Shown here: piece after piece, positions 43,360 through 51,557 of the stretch
Position numbering within the stretch: the first letter of the stretch is position 1
Layout: the number at the start of each line of letters is the position of its first letter
Assembly: GCA_003481745.1 (NCBI GenBank)
Contig: QULP01000007.1
Location: forward strand, 356 to 64,355
Reading direction: 5' to 3'
DNA: 64,000 bases
Source of the DNA: Firmicutes bacterium OM04-13BH
GTDB lineage: Bacteria; Bacillota; Clostridia; Lachnospirales; Lachnospiraceae
The notes under the pieces: generated by a model
Seen by the model: the letters and a program-made list of their open reading frames with translations, nothing else
The model's database searches: none
What the model was told of the DNA's origin: nothing
Position numbers and translations under genes: made by a program

Positions 43360-43944
43360 ATGCTGAATCTTTTATGGGGAGCTATGATGCTCATCGGCAT
43401 TCTGTATGGCGCAGTGACAGGAAGGCTTGCGGAAGTAACGGATGCAGCGTTGTCCTGTGCTAAAGAAGCGGTTGCACTTTGTATTACGATGTCCGGAATT
43501 GTAGCGATGTGGATGGGAATCATGCAGATTGCGAGAAGTTCCGGATTAATCGATAAGATGACAGAGAAAATGCAGCCGCTTTTGCATTTTTTATTTCCCA
43601 AAATACCAAAAGAACATCCGGCAATGGAATATATTTCCGCTAATGTCATTGCAAATTTTTTAGGGCTTGGCTGGGGTGCAACACCTCTGGGATTAAAAGC
43701 AATGGAAGAACTTGCAAAACTGGAAGAAGAACGAAAAGGGAAAAAACCCAAATCCGCCAGCAATGAAATGTGTACATTTTTGATTTTAAATATTTCATCA
43801 TTACAGTTGATACCGGTCAATGTCATTGCCTATCGAAGCCAGTACGGAAGTGCAAATCCGGCAGGGGTGACAGGTCCGGCAATCGTGGCAACATTTGTCA
43901 GTACGCTTGTGGCAATATTGTTTTGTAAATGGATGGATCGATAA
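43360..43944 (+). CDS. spmA: Spore maturation protein SpmA-like (nucleoside recognition domain)
   Basis: 194 residues, membrane protein with the Gate/nucleoside-recognition domain. It resembles Bacillus SpmA along its length: start MLNLLWGAMMLIGILYGAVTG, KEAVALCITMSGIVAMWMGIMQIARSSGL, HPAMEYISANVIANFLGLGWGATPLGLKAMEELAKL, LILNISSLQLIPVNVIAYRSQYGS. In Bacillus spmA and spmB act together in spore core dehydration. Here spmB does not follow; the next bases are a terminator arm and the 161-bp repeat. Confidence 0.88.
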   Translation: MLNLLWGAMMLIGILYGAVTGRLAEVTDAALSCAKEAVALCITMSGIVAMWMGIMQIARSSGLIDKMTEKMQPLLHFLFPKIPKEHPAMEYISANVIANFLGLGWGATPLGLKAMEELAKLEEERKGKKPKSASNEMCTFLILNISSLQLIPVNVIAYRSQYGSANPAGVTGPAIVATFVSTLVAILFCKWMDR

Positions 43945-44138
43945 AAAAGCAGTCTGCTTAAAATTTAACCAAATCAAGTAAGTCCCCTGCTTCAATTGCG
44001 AAAAGCAATAAGCAGGGGTGGGGACTTGCTTGTATCAGGAGGGGGCAAGCCCCTTCTGATAAGCTGCGTAGCAGCTATTTGGTTATGAGCAAGTAGCGAA
44101 GCGGATTGCGAATATCCACTTGACTGCAGACTGCTTTT
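43945..44138. terminator. Terminator whose two arms are separated by a 161-bp repeat
   Basis: AAAAGCAGTCTGC (43945-43957) right after the spmA stop and its exact reverse complement GCAGACTGCTTTT (44126-44138) before the convergent MATE gene end. In a normal terminator the loop is a few bases; here it is about 168 bases and is filled by the repeat at 43964-44124. Confidence 0.75.
43964..44124. repeat. 161-bp multi-hairpin repeat, copy A
   Basis: Identical to copy B (54056-54216) over the first 156 bases and differing at one base in the last five. Internal structure by eye: outer closing stem AACCAAAT/ATTTGGTT; hairpin 1 from CAAGTAAGTCCCC to GGGGACTTGCTTG with an inner CCCCTGCTT/AAGCAGGGG and ATTGC/GCAAT; hairpin 2 TATCAG...CTGATA with GGGG/CCCC; hairpin 3 AGCTGC-GTA-GCAGCT; then a tail ending GCGGATTGCGAATATCCAC. 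No coding potential. MITE-like or a mobile RNA-structured repeat. Confidence 0.92.
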
Positions 44139-44144
44139 AGTACA

Positions 44145-45509
44145 TTATTCTTCTTTATGTGTGCTGAAGAATTGTTTCTGACGGATATAGTAATAAATAA
44201 TAAACAGGATAGATGTAACACCCCAGGAGATCGGATAGCACATCAGAATAATTTGGATTCCTGAAAAATGCGGTACAACAAAGAAAATCCATAAAATACG
44301 AAGTACGCAGACACCGCCACAGGTCATCAGCATGGGAATCATAACATCTCCAATCCCACGGAGGGCACTTGAGAAGATTTCAATAAAGATAAATAAAACA
44401 TAGCTTGGTGCAAGTAAGGAAATAATTTCCATTCCGACTTTGATAACGCCGGCATCCTGTGTAAAGAGCCGGAAGAGATATTTTCCAAAGAAAATCAAAA
44501 TCAGGCTTACAAGCAGAGAGGCAGCAAGGTCCATCAAAAGACAGACAGTTACGCTTCGTTTCATCCTTGAATACTTTCCAGCACCATAGTTTTGTCCGAC
44601 AAACGTTGCAATCGAAACCGAAAATGCACCGGAAATCATCCAGTAAAAGGCGTCCATTTTTCCAAATGCAGTATAGGCTGCCATTGCATCTGTTCCCAGA
44701 TGATTTAAAGAGGACTGAATGATGATATTGGCAATATTGTACATCATAGATTGAAAGCCTGCCGGAAGTCCGATTGTAAGAATAGAGAAAAGCAAAAATC
44801 GGTGCAGGCGGATTTTTTTCGGTTCAAGCTGATACATTTCTTCTGGTTTCATCAAAGCACGAATTACCAAAATGGCACTGACAGCCTGAGAAAATAAGGT
44901 TGCAAGGGCAGCGCCGGTAATGCCAAGATTAAATCCGACGACCAGAAAAATATCCAAAAATACATTAATAAAGCAGCAGACAATCAGATAATAAAGCGGT
45001 CGTTTGGAGTCACCCATGGCACGCAGAATGGCCGAACCAATATTGTAGACAAAGACAAAGAAAATTCCGGCAAAATAAATACGCAGATAAATGACAGAAC
45101 CGGTCATTACATTTGACGGAGTATTCATAAACCGGAGCATAGCGGGAGCAAGTAAAATTCCAAATACGGTAATTATGATGCTTCCGATAATGGCAAGGGC
45201 TGAAGCTGTATGAAGTGCCAGATTTAATTCTTTTTTATTCTTTGCGCCATAGTAGCGTGCAATGATGACGGTTGCACCGGAAGAAAGCCCGACAAAGAAT
45301 CCGACAACGAGATTGATTAGCTGTCCGGAAGAGCCACCAACACAGGCAAGCGCTTCTTTTCCGACGAAGCGTCCGACAATAATGGCATCGGCAGTATTGT
45401 AAAGCTGTTGAAATAATGTTCCGAGCATAATCGGAAAAAAGAAAAGCAGAAGCTGTTTCCAGATAACACCCTCCGTAATTTGATTGACAGCAGAAGTTTT
45501 TTGTTTCAT
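44145..45509 (-). CDS. MATE-family efflux transporter
   Basis: 454 residues with twelve predicted membrane helices. MATE features: the start IWKQLLLFFFPIMLGTLFQQLYNTADAIIVGRFVG, then GGSSGQLINLVVGFFVGLSSGATVIIARYYGA, and in the second half GLPAGFQSMMYNIANIIIQSSLNHLG with ATFVGQNYGAG. It uses Na+ or H+ to export cationic compounds or drugs; substrate unknown. AGGGGGTGTAGTC precedes ATG at 45509. It is convergent with spmA and divergent from the racemase gene. Confidence 0.93.
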   Translation of the reverse strand: MKQKTSAVNQITEGVIWKQLLLFFFPIMLGTLFQQLYNTADAIIVGRFVGKEALACVGGSSGQLINLVVGFFVGLSSGATVIIARYYGAKNKKELNLALHTASALAIIGSIIITVFGILLAPAMLRFMNTPSNVMTGSVIYLRIYFAGIFFVFVYNIGSAILRAMGDSKRPLYYLIVCCFINVFLDIFLVVGFNLGITGAALATLFSQAVSAILVIRALMKPEEMYQLEPKKIRLHRFLLFSILTIGLPAGFQSMMYNIANIIIQSSLNHLGTDAMAAYTAFGKMDAFYWMISGAFSVSIATFVGQNYGAGKYSRMKRSVTVCLLMDLAASLLVSLILIFFGKYLFRLFTQDAGVIKVGMEIISLLAPSYVLFIFIEIFSSALRGIGDVMIPMLMTCGGVCVLRILWIFFVVPHFSGIQIILMCYPISWGVTSILFIIYYYIRQKQFFSTHKEE

Positions 45510-45658
45510 GACTACACCCCCTGGTTAAAAAAATAAATCAATCTGCTACTTACATATATAGCATACAATTTCACGAAAGTCGATATCATGTTTTACAAAT
45601 TTTTGGCGAAAATGTGGTATAATAGACACAAGAATTTTTTTGAAAGGTGATGTTAAGT

Positions 45659-46477
45659 ATGGAGGTAAAATTACGAGTAGCAGACCCGGCCGGAAATATC
45701 ACAATTTTTGTTACCAGTCCGGTGGAAAGAAATTTATATGCAAAGGTTGCAAATGAACTGTTAGCAATCAAAGAGTTCCGTGGAGAACAGGTTGGTTTCA
45801 TTGAAAGACATGAAGATGGAAGCAGTCACATGGAAATGATGGGTGGAGAATTTTGTGGAAATGCAACCAGAAGTTTTGGCTATCTGCTTGGAAAGGAGCA
45901 GGAGTCAAAGGACGCCTACAAAAAGACGGTAACTGTAGATGTCAGCGGTTCTTCTGAAAAACTTGACGTGGAAGTAGATTATGAGGCAGGAACAAGTAAA
46001 ACCATGATGCCGCTTCCTGAAAAAATAGAAGAAGTGGAAACTGCTCAGTACGGAAGCTATCCAATGGTTGTCTTTGACGGAATTAATCATGTAATTGTAA
46101 AAGGTCCAAGAAGAGAAGATGCGTTTGTACAGGCGGTGCTTGAAGCTGCAATGGCAAAACATAAATGTGATGCGTGTGGAATTATGTTCTTAGAGCCAAG
46201 TGCAGATGGAATGGAAAAACGTTACCGGATGACACCGGTTGTCTATGTAGAAGAAACAGGTTCTCTTGTATGGGAAAGCAGTTGCGGAAGCGGAAGTATG
46301 GCAACGGCGGTTTATTTAAGCAAACAGAAGAATGATGGAAAATATGTTTATATTTTAAAACAGCCAGGGGGAATTATTGAAGCAACGGTCGTAAAGGAAA
46401 ATGGAAAAACAGTAGAATGTAAGATGGGCGGACCGGTTTCTGTTTCATTAGAAAAAACAGTTGAGGTTAAGGTCTGA
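45659..46477 (+). CDS. DapF-fold amino-acid racemase/epimerase
   Basis: 272 residues with the diaminopimelate-epimerase fold. Two catalytic cysteines in matching positions: MGGEFCGNATRSFGYLL near residue 70 and ESSCGSGSMATAVYL near residue 210. Overall it is more like stand-alone racemases such as CntK-type histidine racemases than true DapF; MGGEFCGNATR replaces the GNGxR pattern of DapF. Substrate unassigned. GAAAGGTGA lies 8 bases before ATG 45659; starts at 45647 or 45650 overlap that site. It ends 3 bases before a C39-like gene, so the two probably form one operon. Confidence 0.82.
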   Translation: MEVKLRVADPAGNITIFVTSPVERNLYAKVANELLAIKEFRGEQVGFIERHEDGSSHMEMMGGEFCGNATRSFGYLLGKEQESKDAYKKTVTVDVSGSSEKLDVEVDYEAGTSKTMMPLPEKIEEVETAQYGSYPMVVFDGINHVIVKGPRREDAFVQAVLEAAMAKHKCDACGIMFLEPSADGMEKRYRMTPVVYVEETGSLVWESSCGSGSMATAVYLSKQKNDGKYVYILKQPGGIIEATVVKENGKTVECKMGGPVSVSLEKTVEVKV

Positions 46478-46480
46478 TTG

Positions 46481-47170
46481 ATGAAGCGGTATCGTCTGTG
46501 TAATCCGTTTCCATCAATCGAAAAAGAAGGCAGTCTTTCTTATGGGGGAAATCAGAATTGGAGCAGTTCTAAGACCATTCGCAAATGCGGATGCGGAGTG
46601 ATTGCAGGAACGGATTTATTGTTGTACCTTGATTTAAATAAACAAAGATGCAGAACAAAGTTTTTTGAAGAAGTGCAGGATTCAAACGGAATTATCGAAC
46701 GAGAACAGTACTTAAAGTATGTCCATAAAATGAGACGAGATTATCTTCCGCTGATTCCACACTTTGGTATGCCGGGATGGGTGCTGGTAGTGGGTTTAAA
46801 TGCTTATTTGGCAAAATATCACACCGGCTTGACTGCAAGTTGGGGATTTGGGCGCAAAAAGTTATGGAATCGCATGAGTGCCATGCTGTCCCATGATATT
46901 CCGGTTATTTTATCCATTGGTCCGAATCTGCCATTTTTCCGGAAAAAAGAAAAACTGAATCTGTACCAGAAAAACAGTATGGGAAGCTATCTTTCCTCGA
47001 ATAAGGTATCTGCGCATTTTGTGACAGTCACAGAGATGGACGAAGAATGGATGCGGGTTTCTTCGTGGGGAAAAGAGTACTATATCAATAAAAAAGAGTA
47101 TATCGGCTATATGACAAAGTATAGCAATGCATTATTTTGCAATGTGTGTTACATACGAAAGCGGAAATAG
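46481..47170 (+). CDS. Putative C39-like (papain-fold) cysteine peptidase-like protein
   Basis: 229 residues, no signal peptide and no membrane segment. RKCGCGVIAGTDLLLYL near residues 34-50 looks like a peptidase-C39-type Cys with its preceding residues. HFVTVTEMDEEWMRVSSWGKEYYINKKEY near residues 180-210 supplies a His and a following polar residue as in papain-like folds (H-x-V-T... followed by a DSWG-like element). The catalytic triad assignment is inference. Coupling to the DapF-like racemase gene upstream (3-base gap) suggests a joint role in peptide or cell-wall amino-acid metabolism. TTG 46478 is a possible earlier start. Confidence 0.6.
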   Translation: MKRYRLCNPFPSIEKEGSLSYGGNQNWSSSKTIRKCGCGVIAGTDLLLYLDLNKQRCRTKFFEEVQDSNGIIEREQYLKYVHKMRRDYLPLIPHFGMPGWVLVVGLNAYLAKYHTGLTASWGFGRKKLWNRMSAMLSHDIPVILSIGPNLPFFRKKEKLNLYQKNSMGSYLSSNKVSAHFVTVTEMDEEWMRVSSWGKEYYINKKEYIGYMTKYSNALFCNVCYIRKRK

Positions 47171-47204
47171 CTGAAAAAATTCAAAAATCTAAAAAAATTA
47201 TACA

Positions 47205-47233
47205 TTGCATTTTTCTTGATTTTGGTATATCAT
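47205..47233 (+). promoter_or_regulatory. Promoter of the HPr-like gene
   Basis: TTGCAT (47205-47210), 17-bp spacer, TATCAT (47228-47233). Confidence 0.45.
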
Positions 47234-47291
47234 CCTAATCATAACAATCGACAAAAAATTAACGAGCATAAGAAAAGCGGAGGAGTATACC

Positions 47292-47519
47292 ATGAAAGAG
47301 CAAATCATATCCTTTAAGACAGTAGAAGAAATTAAAGAATTTGTAGGAGCAGCCTGTAATTGCCCGTTTGATATCGACGTGGTAAGCGGAAGAATTACAA
47401 TTGATGCAAAGTCAATTCTCGGAATGTTAAGTGTGAACTGGCAGGAAGAACTTTGTGTCATCTATGAAGCACAGAATGAAAAATTTGATACTGTTGTGCA
47501 GAAATATGCGGTTGGATAA
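47292..47519 (+). CDS. HPr-like protein lacking the phosphorylatable histidine
   Basis: 75 residues, open-faced beta-sandwich of the HPr family. The Ser-46-type regulatory motif is clear (DAKSILGMLSV near residue 38), preceded by FDIDVVSGRITI. At the position of His-15 in HPr (the segment VGAACNCPFDI) there is no His, so it cannot carry phosphate in the PTS phosphorelay. That recalls Crh of Bacillus, which keeps only the Ser site for catabolite control. Single gene with a GCGGAGGAG ribosome site. Confidence 0.8.
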   Translation: MKEQIISFKTVEEIKEFVGAACNCPFDIDVVSGRITIDAKSILGMLSVNWQEELCVIYEAQNEKFDTVVQKYAVG

Positions 47520-47569
47520 TGCATCTGCTACCTTTACAAAATCAGAAAAATGTGTTAGTCTCTAAAAAG

Positions 47570-47867
47570 ATGACAAACACGATGACGGAGAGAGTACGCA
47601 TTGCTTTTCTTTTACAGAGAAATTCCGGTGGCTGAGAGGAATGAAGAAAACTTTGGGGAAGATGGCTCCTGAGAGGTGCACCGAACCTGTAATTTAGTAA
47701 AATCAGGTAAGGCTGCAACAGGTTCCGCCTGTTATAGCGGGAGAGGTGTGAAAGCACCCATTAAGGTCTTGGCTGTGAGGCTAAGATAAAAAGAAGTGGT
47801 AACACGGGTATATAGCTCGTCTTCTTTCATTCTGAAATCAATCAGGATGAAGAAGATGAGCTTTTTT
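47570..47867 (+). ncRNA. T-box riboswitch controlling metG
   Basis: AAGTGGTAACACGGGTATA (antiterminator core, about 47795-47813) followed by terminator arms AGCTCGTCTTCTTTCAT / ATGAAGAAGATGAGCT and a run of six T (to 47867). A specifier-like ATG codon (47662-47664) lies in GAAGATGGC within stem I, consistent with tRNA-Met. Stem II/III regions include GGTTCCGCCTGTTATAGCGGGAGAGGTGTG. The target gene encodes methionyl-tRNA synthetase. Confidence 0.9.
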
Positions 47868-47978
47868 GGTTTGTCAAAAAAATTGATTCAAAGAAACCCG
47901 TTAAACAAAAATGTACGCTCGGAATCTTTCTGTGTTTGATTCTGTGAGCACATAGAAAAAAGTAAAGGAGAAAAAATC

Positions 47979-49946
47979 ATGGATAAGAAAAAATATTATA
48001 TTACCACAGCGATTGCCTATACTTCCGGCAAACCGCATATTGGAAATACTTATGAAGCAGTACTTGCAGACAGTATTGCAAGATTTAAAAGACAGCAGGG
48101 ATACGATGTATTCTTCCAGACCGGTACAGATGAACATGGACAGAAAATTGAGTTAAAAGCAGAAGAGGCAGGTGTAACCTGTAAAGAATTTGTTGATAAA
48201 GTATCTGGAGAAATTAAAAACATCTGGGATTTAATGAATACTTCTTATGATAAATTTATCCGTACAACAGATGCGGACCATGAAAAACAGGTTCAGAAAA
48301 TTTTTAAAAAACTGTACGACCAGGGAGATATCTATAAAGGATACTATGAAGGAATGTACTGTACTCCTTGTGAATCTTTCTTTACCGAATCTCAGTTAGT
48401 CGATGGAAAATGTCCGGACTGTGGACGTCCGGTTACACCGGCAAAAGAAGAAGCTTATTTCTTTAAAATGAGCAAATATGCACCGAGACTGATTGAATAC
48501 ATTAACGAGCATCCGGAATTTATTCAGCCGGTTTCCAGAAAAAATGAAATGATGAACAACTTCCTGCTTCCGGGACTTCAGGATCTCTGTGTTTCCAGAA
48601 CTTCTTTCAAATGGGGAATTCCGGTTGATTTTGACCCGAAACATGTTGTTTATGTATGGTTAGATGCGTTGACCAACTATATCACAGGAATCGGTTATGA
48701 CTGCGATGGAAACAGCACAGAGCAGTTTAAGAAAGACTGGCCGGCAGATTTACATCTGATTGGAAAAGATATCATCCGTTTCCATACCATTTACTGGCCG
48801 ATTTTCTTAATGGCACTTGATTTACCACTTCCAAAACAGGTATTTGGACATCCGTGGCTGCTTCAGGGCGATGGAAAAATGAGTAAATCCAAAGGAAATG
48901 TTATTTATGCAGACCAGTTAGTTGATTTCTTTGGAGTAGATGCCGTTCGTTATTTTGTACTGCACGAAATGCCATTTGAAAACGATGGTGTGATTACATG
49001 GGAATTAATGGTAGAACGTTTAAATTCTGAACTGGCAAATACCCTTGGAAACCTCGTAAATCGTACGATTTCCATGTCCAATAAATATTTTGGCGGAGAA
49101 GTAAGAAGTACCGGAGTGACAGAACCGGTTGATGAAGAATTAAAATCAGTTGTACTTGGAACAAAGAAAAAAGTTGCAGATAAAATGGAAGAGCTGCGTG
49201 TTGCAGATGCAATCACAGAAATCTTTACTCTGTTTAAACGTTGCAATAAATATATTGATGAGACAATGCCATGGGCACTTGCAAAAGAAGAAGATAAAAA
49301 AGACCGCCTTTCAGAAGTACTCTACAATCTGGTAGAAGGTATCTGCATCGGGGCTTCTTTACTCGAATCCTTTATGCCGGAAACAACAGAAAAGATTTTA
49401 GCTCAGTTAAATGCACCGAAGAGAACTTATGAAGAACTTGATACATTTGGTTTATATCCAGCTGGAAACAAAGTAACAGAAAAACCGGAAATTCTCTTTG
49501 CTCGTCTTGATATCAAAGAAGTGATGGAAAAAGTAGAGGCAATGAAGAAAGAAGAAGCCGAGAAAGTCGGAACAGCAGAAGAAAAGAAAGAAGAACCGGT
49601 AATCGAAATTGAAGCAAAACCGGAAATTACATTTGATGATTTCATGAAAATGCAATTCCAGGTAGGTGAAATTATTGCCTGTGAAGAAGTGAAGAAATCC
49701 AAGAAACTGCTTTGTTCTCAGGTAAAAATCGGAAATCAGGTAAAACAGATTGTATCTGGAATCAAGTCCAATTACAAACCAGAGGATATGGTTGGAAAGA
49801 AAGTAATGGTATTGGTAAACTTAAAACCGGCAAAACTTGCAGGTGTACTTTCTGAAGGTATGCTGTTATGCGCAGAGGATGAAAATGGTACATTGGCATT
49901 AATGACACCAGATAAAGAGATGCCGGCAGGTGCAGAAATCTGCTAA
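47979..49946 (+). CDS. metG: Methionyl-tRNA synthetase
   Basis: 655 residues, class I synthetase. Start KYYITTAIAYTSGKPHIGNTYEAVLAD with HIGN as the HIGH motif, zinc-binding CTPCESFFTESQLVDGKCPDCGRP near residue 130, and KMSKSKGNV (KMSKS loop) near residue 300. The C-terminal ~110 residues are a separate tRNA-binding (OB-fold, Trbp111-like) domain, starting FDDFMKMQFQVGEIIACEEV. The linker is Glu/Lys-rich. AAAGGAG precedes ATG. Governed by the T-box upstream. Confidence 0.97.
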   Translation: MDKKKYYITTAIAYTSGKPHIGNTYEAVLADSIARFKRQQGYDVFFQTGTDEHGQKIELKAEEAGVTCKEFVDKVSGEIKNIWDLMNTSYDKFIRTTDADHEKQVQKIFKKLYDQGDIYKGYYEGMYCTPCESFFTESQLVDGKCPDCGRPVTPAKEEAYFFKMSKYAPRLIEYINEHPEFIQPVSRKNEMMNNFLLPGLQDLCVSRTSFKWGIPVDFDPKHVVYVWLDALTNYITGIGYDCDGNSTEQFKKDWPADLHLIGKDIIRFHTIYWPIFLMALDLPLPKQVFGHPWLLQGDGKMSKSKGNVIYADQLVDFFGVDAVRYFVLHEMPFENDGVITWELMVERLNSELANTLGNLVNRTISMSNKYFGGEVRSTGVTEPVDEELKSVVLGTKKKVADKMEELRVADAITEIFTLFKRCNKYIDETMPWALAKEEDKKDRLSEVLYNLVEGICIGASLLESFMPETTEKILAQLNAPKRTYEELDTFGLYPAGNKVTEKPEILFARLDIKEVMEKVEAMKKEEAEKVGTAEEKKEEPVIEIEAKPEITFDDFMKMQFQVGEIIACEEVKKSKKLLCSQVKIGNQVKQIVSGIKSNYKPEDMVGKKVMVLVNLKPAKLAGVLSEGMLLCAEDENGTLALMTPDKEMPAGAEIC

Positions 49947-49981
49947 AATAAGAGAAAACTTTCTGATATATAAATTACAAC

Positions 49982-50027
49982 AGACCTCCATAGGTAAGAT
50001 GAAAATCGGACTATGGGGGTCTTTTCC
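49982..50027 (+). terminator. Terminator between metG and tatD
   Basis: Stem AGACCTCCATAG (49982-49993) with CTATGGGGGTCT (50011-50022, one G-U), then TTTT. It may be partly read through, since tatD has no separate obvious promoter. Confidence 0.75.
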
Positions 50028-50043
50028 TAAAAAGGAGAAAGAA

Positions 50044-50811
50044 ATGATATTTGAAACACATGCACACTATGATGACGAGGCGTTTGATGGGGACAGGGAC
50101 AGCCTGATTTGGGCGATGCATGAACATGGAATTGATACCATTATCAATGTTGGGGCAAGCCTTAGAGGGGTAAGAGAAACGGTAACCTTGATGGAACGTT
50201 ATCCGTTTGTCTATGGCGCAATCGGTGTTCATCCGGATGAAGTCGGAGATTTGGATGAAGAAAAAATCGCATGGATGCGTAAGCTTTGTGAAAAAGAAAA
50301 GACAGTTGCCGTCGGTGAAATCGGCCTGGATTACTACTGGGATAAAGAGAGCCATGAAATTCAGAAGAAATGGTTTGTGCGCCAGATGGATTTAGCAAAA
50401 GAGATGAGCCTGCCGATTATTGTACACAGCAGAAATGCGGCAAAAGATACCATGGATTTGATGAAGGCAGAGAGGGCGGATTATTTAAGAGGAGTGATTC
50501 ACTGTTATTCCTATTCTTTAGAACATGCAAAAGAATATATGAATATGGGATATTATCTTGGAATCGGCGGTGTTGTCACATTTAAAAATGCAAAGAAATT
50601 AAAAGAAGTGGTAGAATATGCACCGCTTGATTATTTACTGCTTGAGACGGATTCGCCTTATCTGGCGCCGGAACCGTATCGTGGAAAACGTAACTGCTCG
50701 TTGTATTTAAATTATGTGGCAGAGGAAATTGCGAGAATTAAAAAAATTTCTTATGAAGAAGTTGTCGAGACAACGAAGAAAAATGCGCAGAAATTATTTG
50801 GTGTAAAATAA
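50044..50811 (+). CDS. tatD: TatD-family metal-dependent deoxyribonuclease
   Basis: 255 residues, TIM-barrel amidohydrolase fold. Metal ligands: FETHAHYDDEAF at the start (HxH), GEIGLDYYW near residue 94 (Glu), VHSRNA and VIHCYSY (His), and ETDSPYLAPEP near residue 205 (Asp). Expected 3'-5' exonuclease or DNA-repair role. ATG 50044 follows AAAAAGGAG; a longer frame to 49930 overlaps metG and the terminator and is rejected. Confidence 0.93.
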   Translation: MIFETHAHYDDEAFDGDRDSLIWAMHEHGIDTIINVGASLRGVRETVTLMERYPFVYGAIGVHPDEVGDLDEEKIAWMRKLCEKEKTVAVGEIGLDYYWDKESHEIQKKWFVRQMDLAKEMSLPIIVHSRNAAKDTMDLMKAERADYLRGVIHCYSYSLEHAKEYMNMGYYLGIGGVVTFKNAKKLKEVVEYAPLDYLLLETDSPYLAPEPYRGKRNCSLYLNYVAEEIARIKKISYEEVVETTKKNAQKLFGVK

Positions 50812-50824
50812 AGAAGAACAAGGC

Positions 50825-50853
50825 TTGCTTTTTAATATACCGATTGGTATAAT
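50825..50853 (+). promoter_or_regulatory. TetR-gene promoter with embedded operator palindrome
   Basis: TTGCTT (50825-50830), 17-bp spacer, TATAAT (50848-50853). Inside and overlapping the -10 is TATACC-GATT-GGTATA (50836-50851), an ACC-N4-GGT palindrome typical of TetR-family operators. It strongly suggests autorepression. Confidence 0.7.
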
Positions 50854-50893
50854 AGAGTACAACGAAGACATGCAGACAGCCGGAGGGCAGTTT

Positions 50894-51475
50894 ATGGATA
50901 ATAAAGAATTGATAAAAAAGTCAGCGTTGAACCTTTTTTATGCAAGAGGATATGACGCAGTTGGGGTACAGGAAATTGTAAACACTGCAGGGATTACCAA
51001 ACCAACGCTGTATTACTATTTTGGAAGCAAACGGGGACTGCTTGAAAATCTGCTACAGAGTGGATATCAGCAGTTAGAGGATGAAATCCTGGACGCAATT
51101 AATAAAAGCGGAGATTTAAAAGACGTGCTTTATCGTGTTGCGCGCACATTTTTTGATTATTGTAGCAAGCATCAGAAATTCTATTTATTCATGCTGTCTC
51201 TTTTTTATCTGGGAAGAGAAAATGAAGCTTATCAGGTGGTTGCACCTCTGATTGAGCGGCATTATAGAATGATGGTTAAAATTTTTGAAGATGCGGCAGG
51301 ACAGCTTGGAAATATGAGAGGACGTCAGGAATTATTTGCGGTTGGATTTACCGGTGTATTAAATCACCACATTCTGACTGTAAATTACAGTCTGAAAGAA
51401 GGCGAGACGTTTCACATTTCGAATGAGACAACGTATGAGATTGTGCATCAGTTTTTACATGGGATTTATACCTGA
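50894..51475 (+). CDS. TetR-family transcriptional regulator
   Basis: 193 residues. The N-terminal ~50 residues contain the TetR helix-turn-helix (GVQEIVNTAGITKPTLYYYFGSKRGLLENLL). The C-terminal ~140 residues form a helical ligand and dimerisation domain without recognisable specificity. GGAGGGCAG precedes ATG 50894; the frame to 50825 begins in the promoter. No efflux pump adjoins on this strand; glgB follows 82 bases later, so the target is unclear apart from itself. Confidence 0.9.
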   Translation: MDNKELIKKSALNLFYARGYDAVGVQEIVNTAGITKPTLYYYFGSKRGLLENLLQSGYQQLEDEILDAINKSGDLKDVLYRVARTFFDYCSKHQKFYLFMLSLFYLGRENEAYQVVAPLIERHYRMMVKIFEDAAGQLGNMRGRQELFAVGFTGVLNHHILTVNYSLKEGETFHISNETTYEIVHQFLHGIYT

Positions 51476-51557
51476 AATGGCTGCGGGGTTTGACAGAAAA
51501 AGAAAAAATAAAAATATAAATGATAGAAAATTATCAGTTTAAAGAAGGGGAAAGCTT

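Noticed and set aside
43074..43826. Opposite-strand ORF of 250 residues over the CapA/spmA junction
   Set aside because: It is a frame shadow created by the tandem repeat (repeated IIIRTAIIIFRI-like peptide) and lacks a ribosome site.
45659..46477. True diaminopimelate epimerase DapF
   Set aside because: The active-site surroundings (MGGEFCGNATR) differ from DapF and there are no lysine-pathway neighbours; called a DapF-fold racemase instead.
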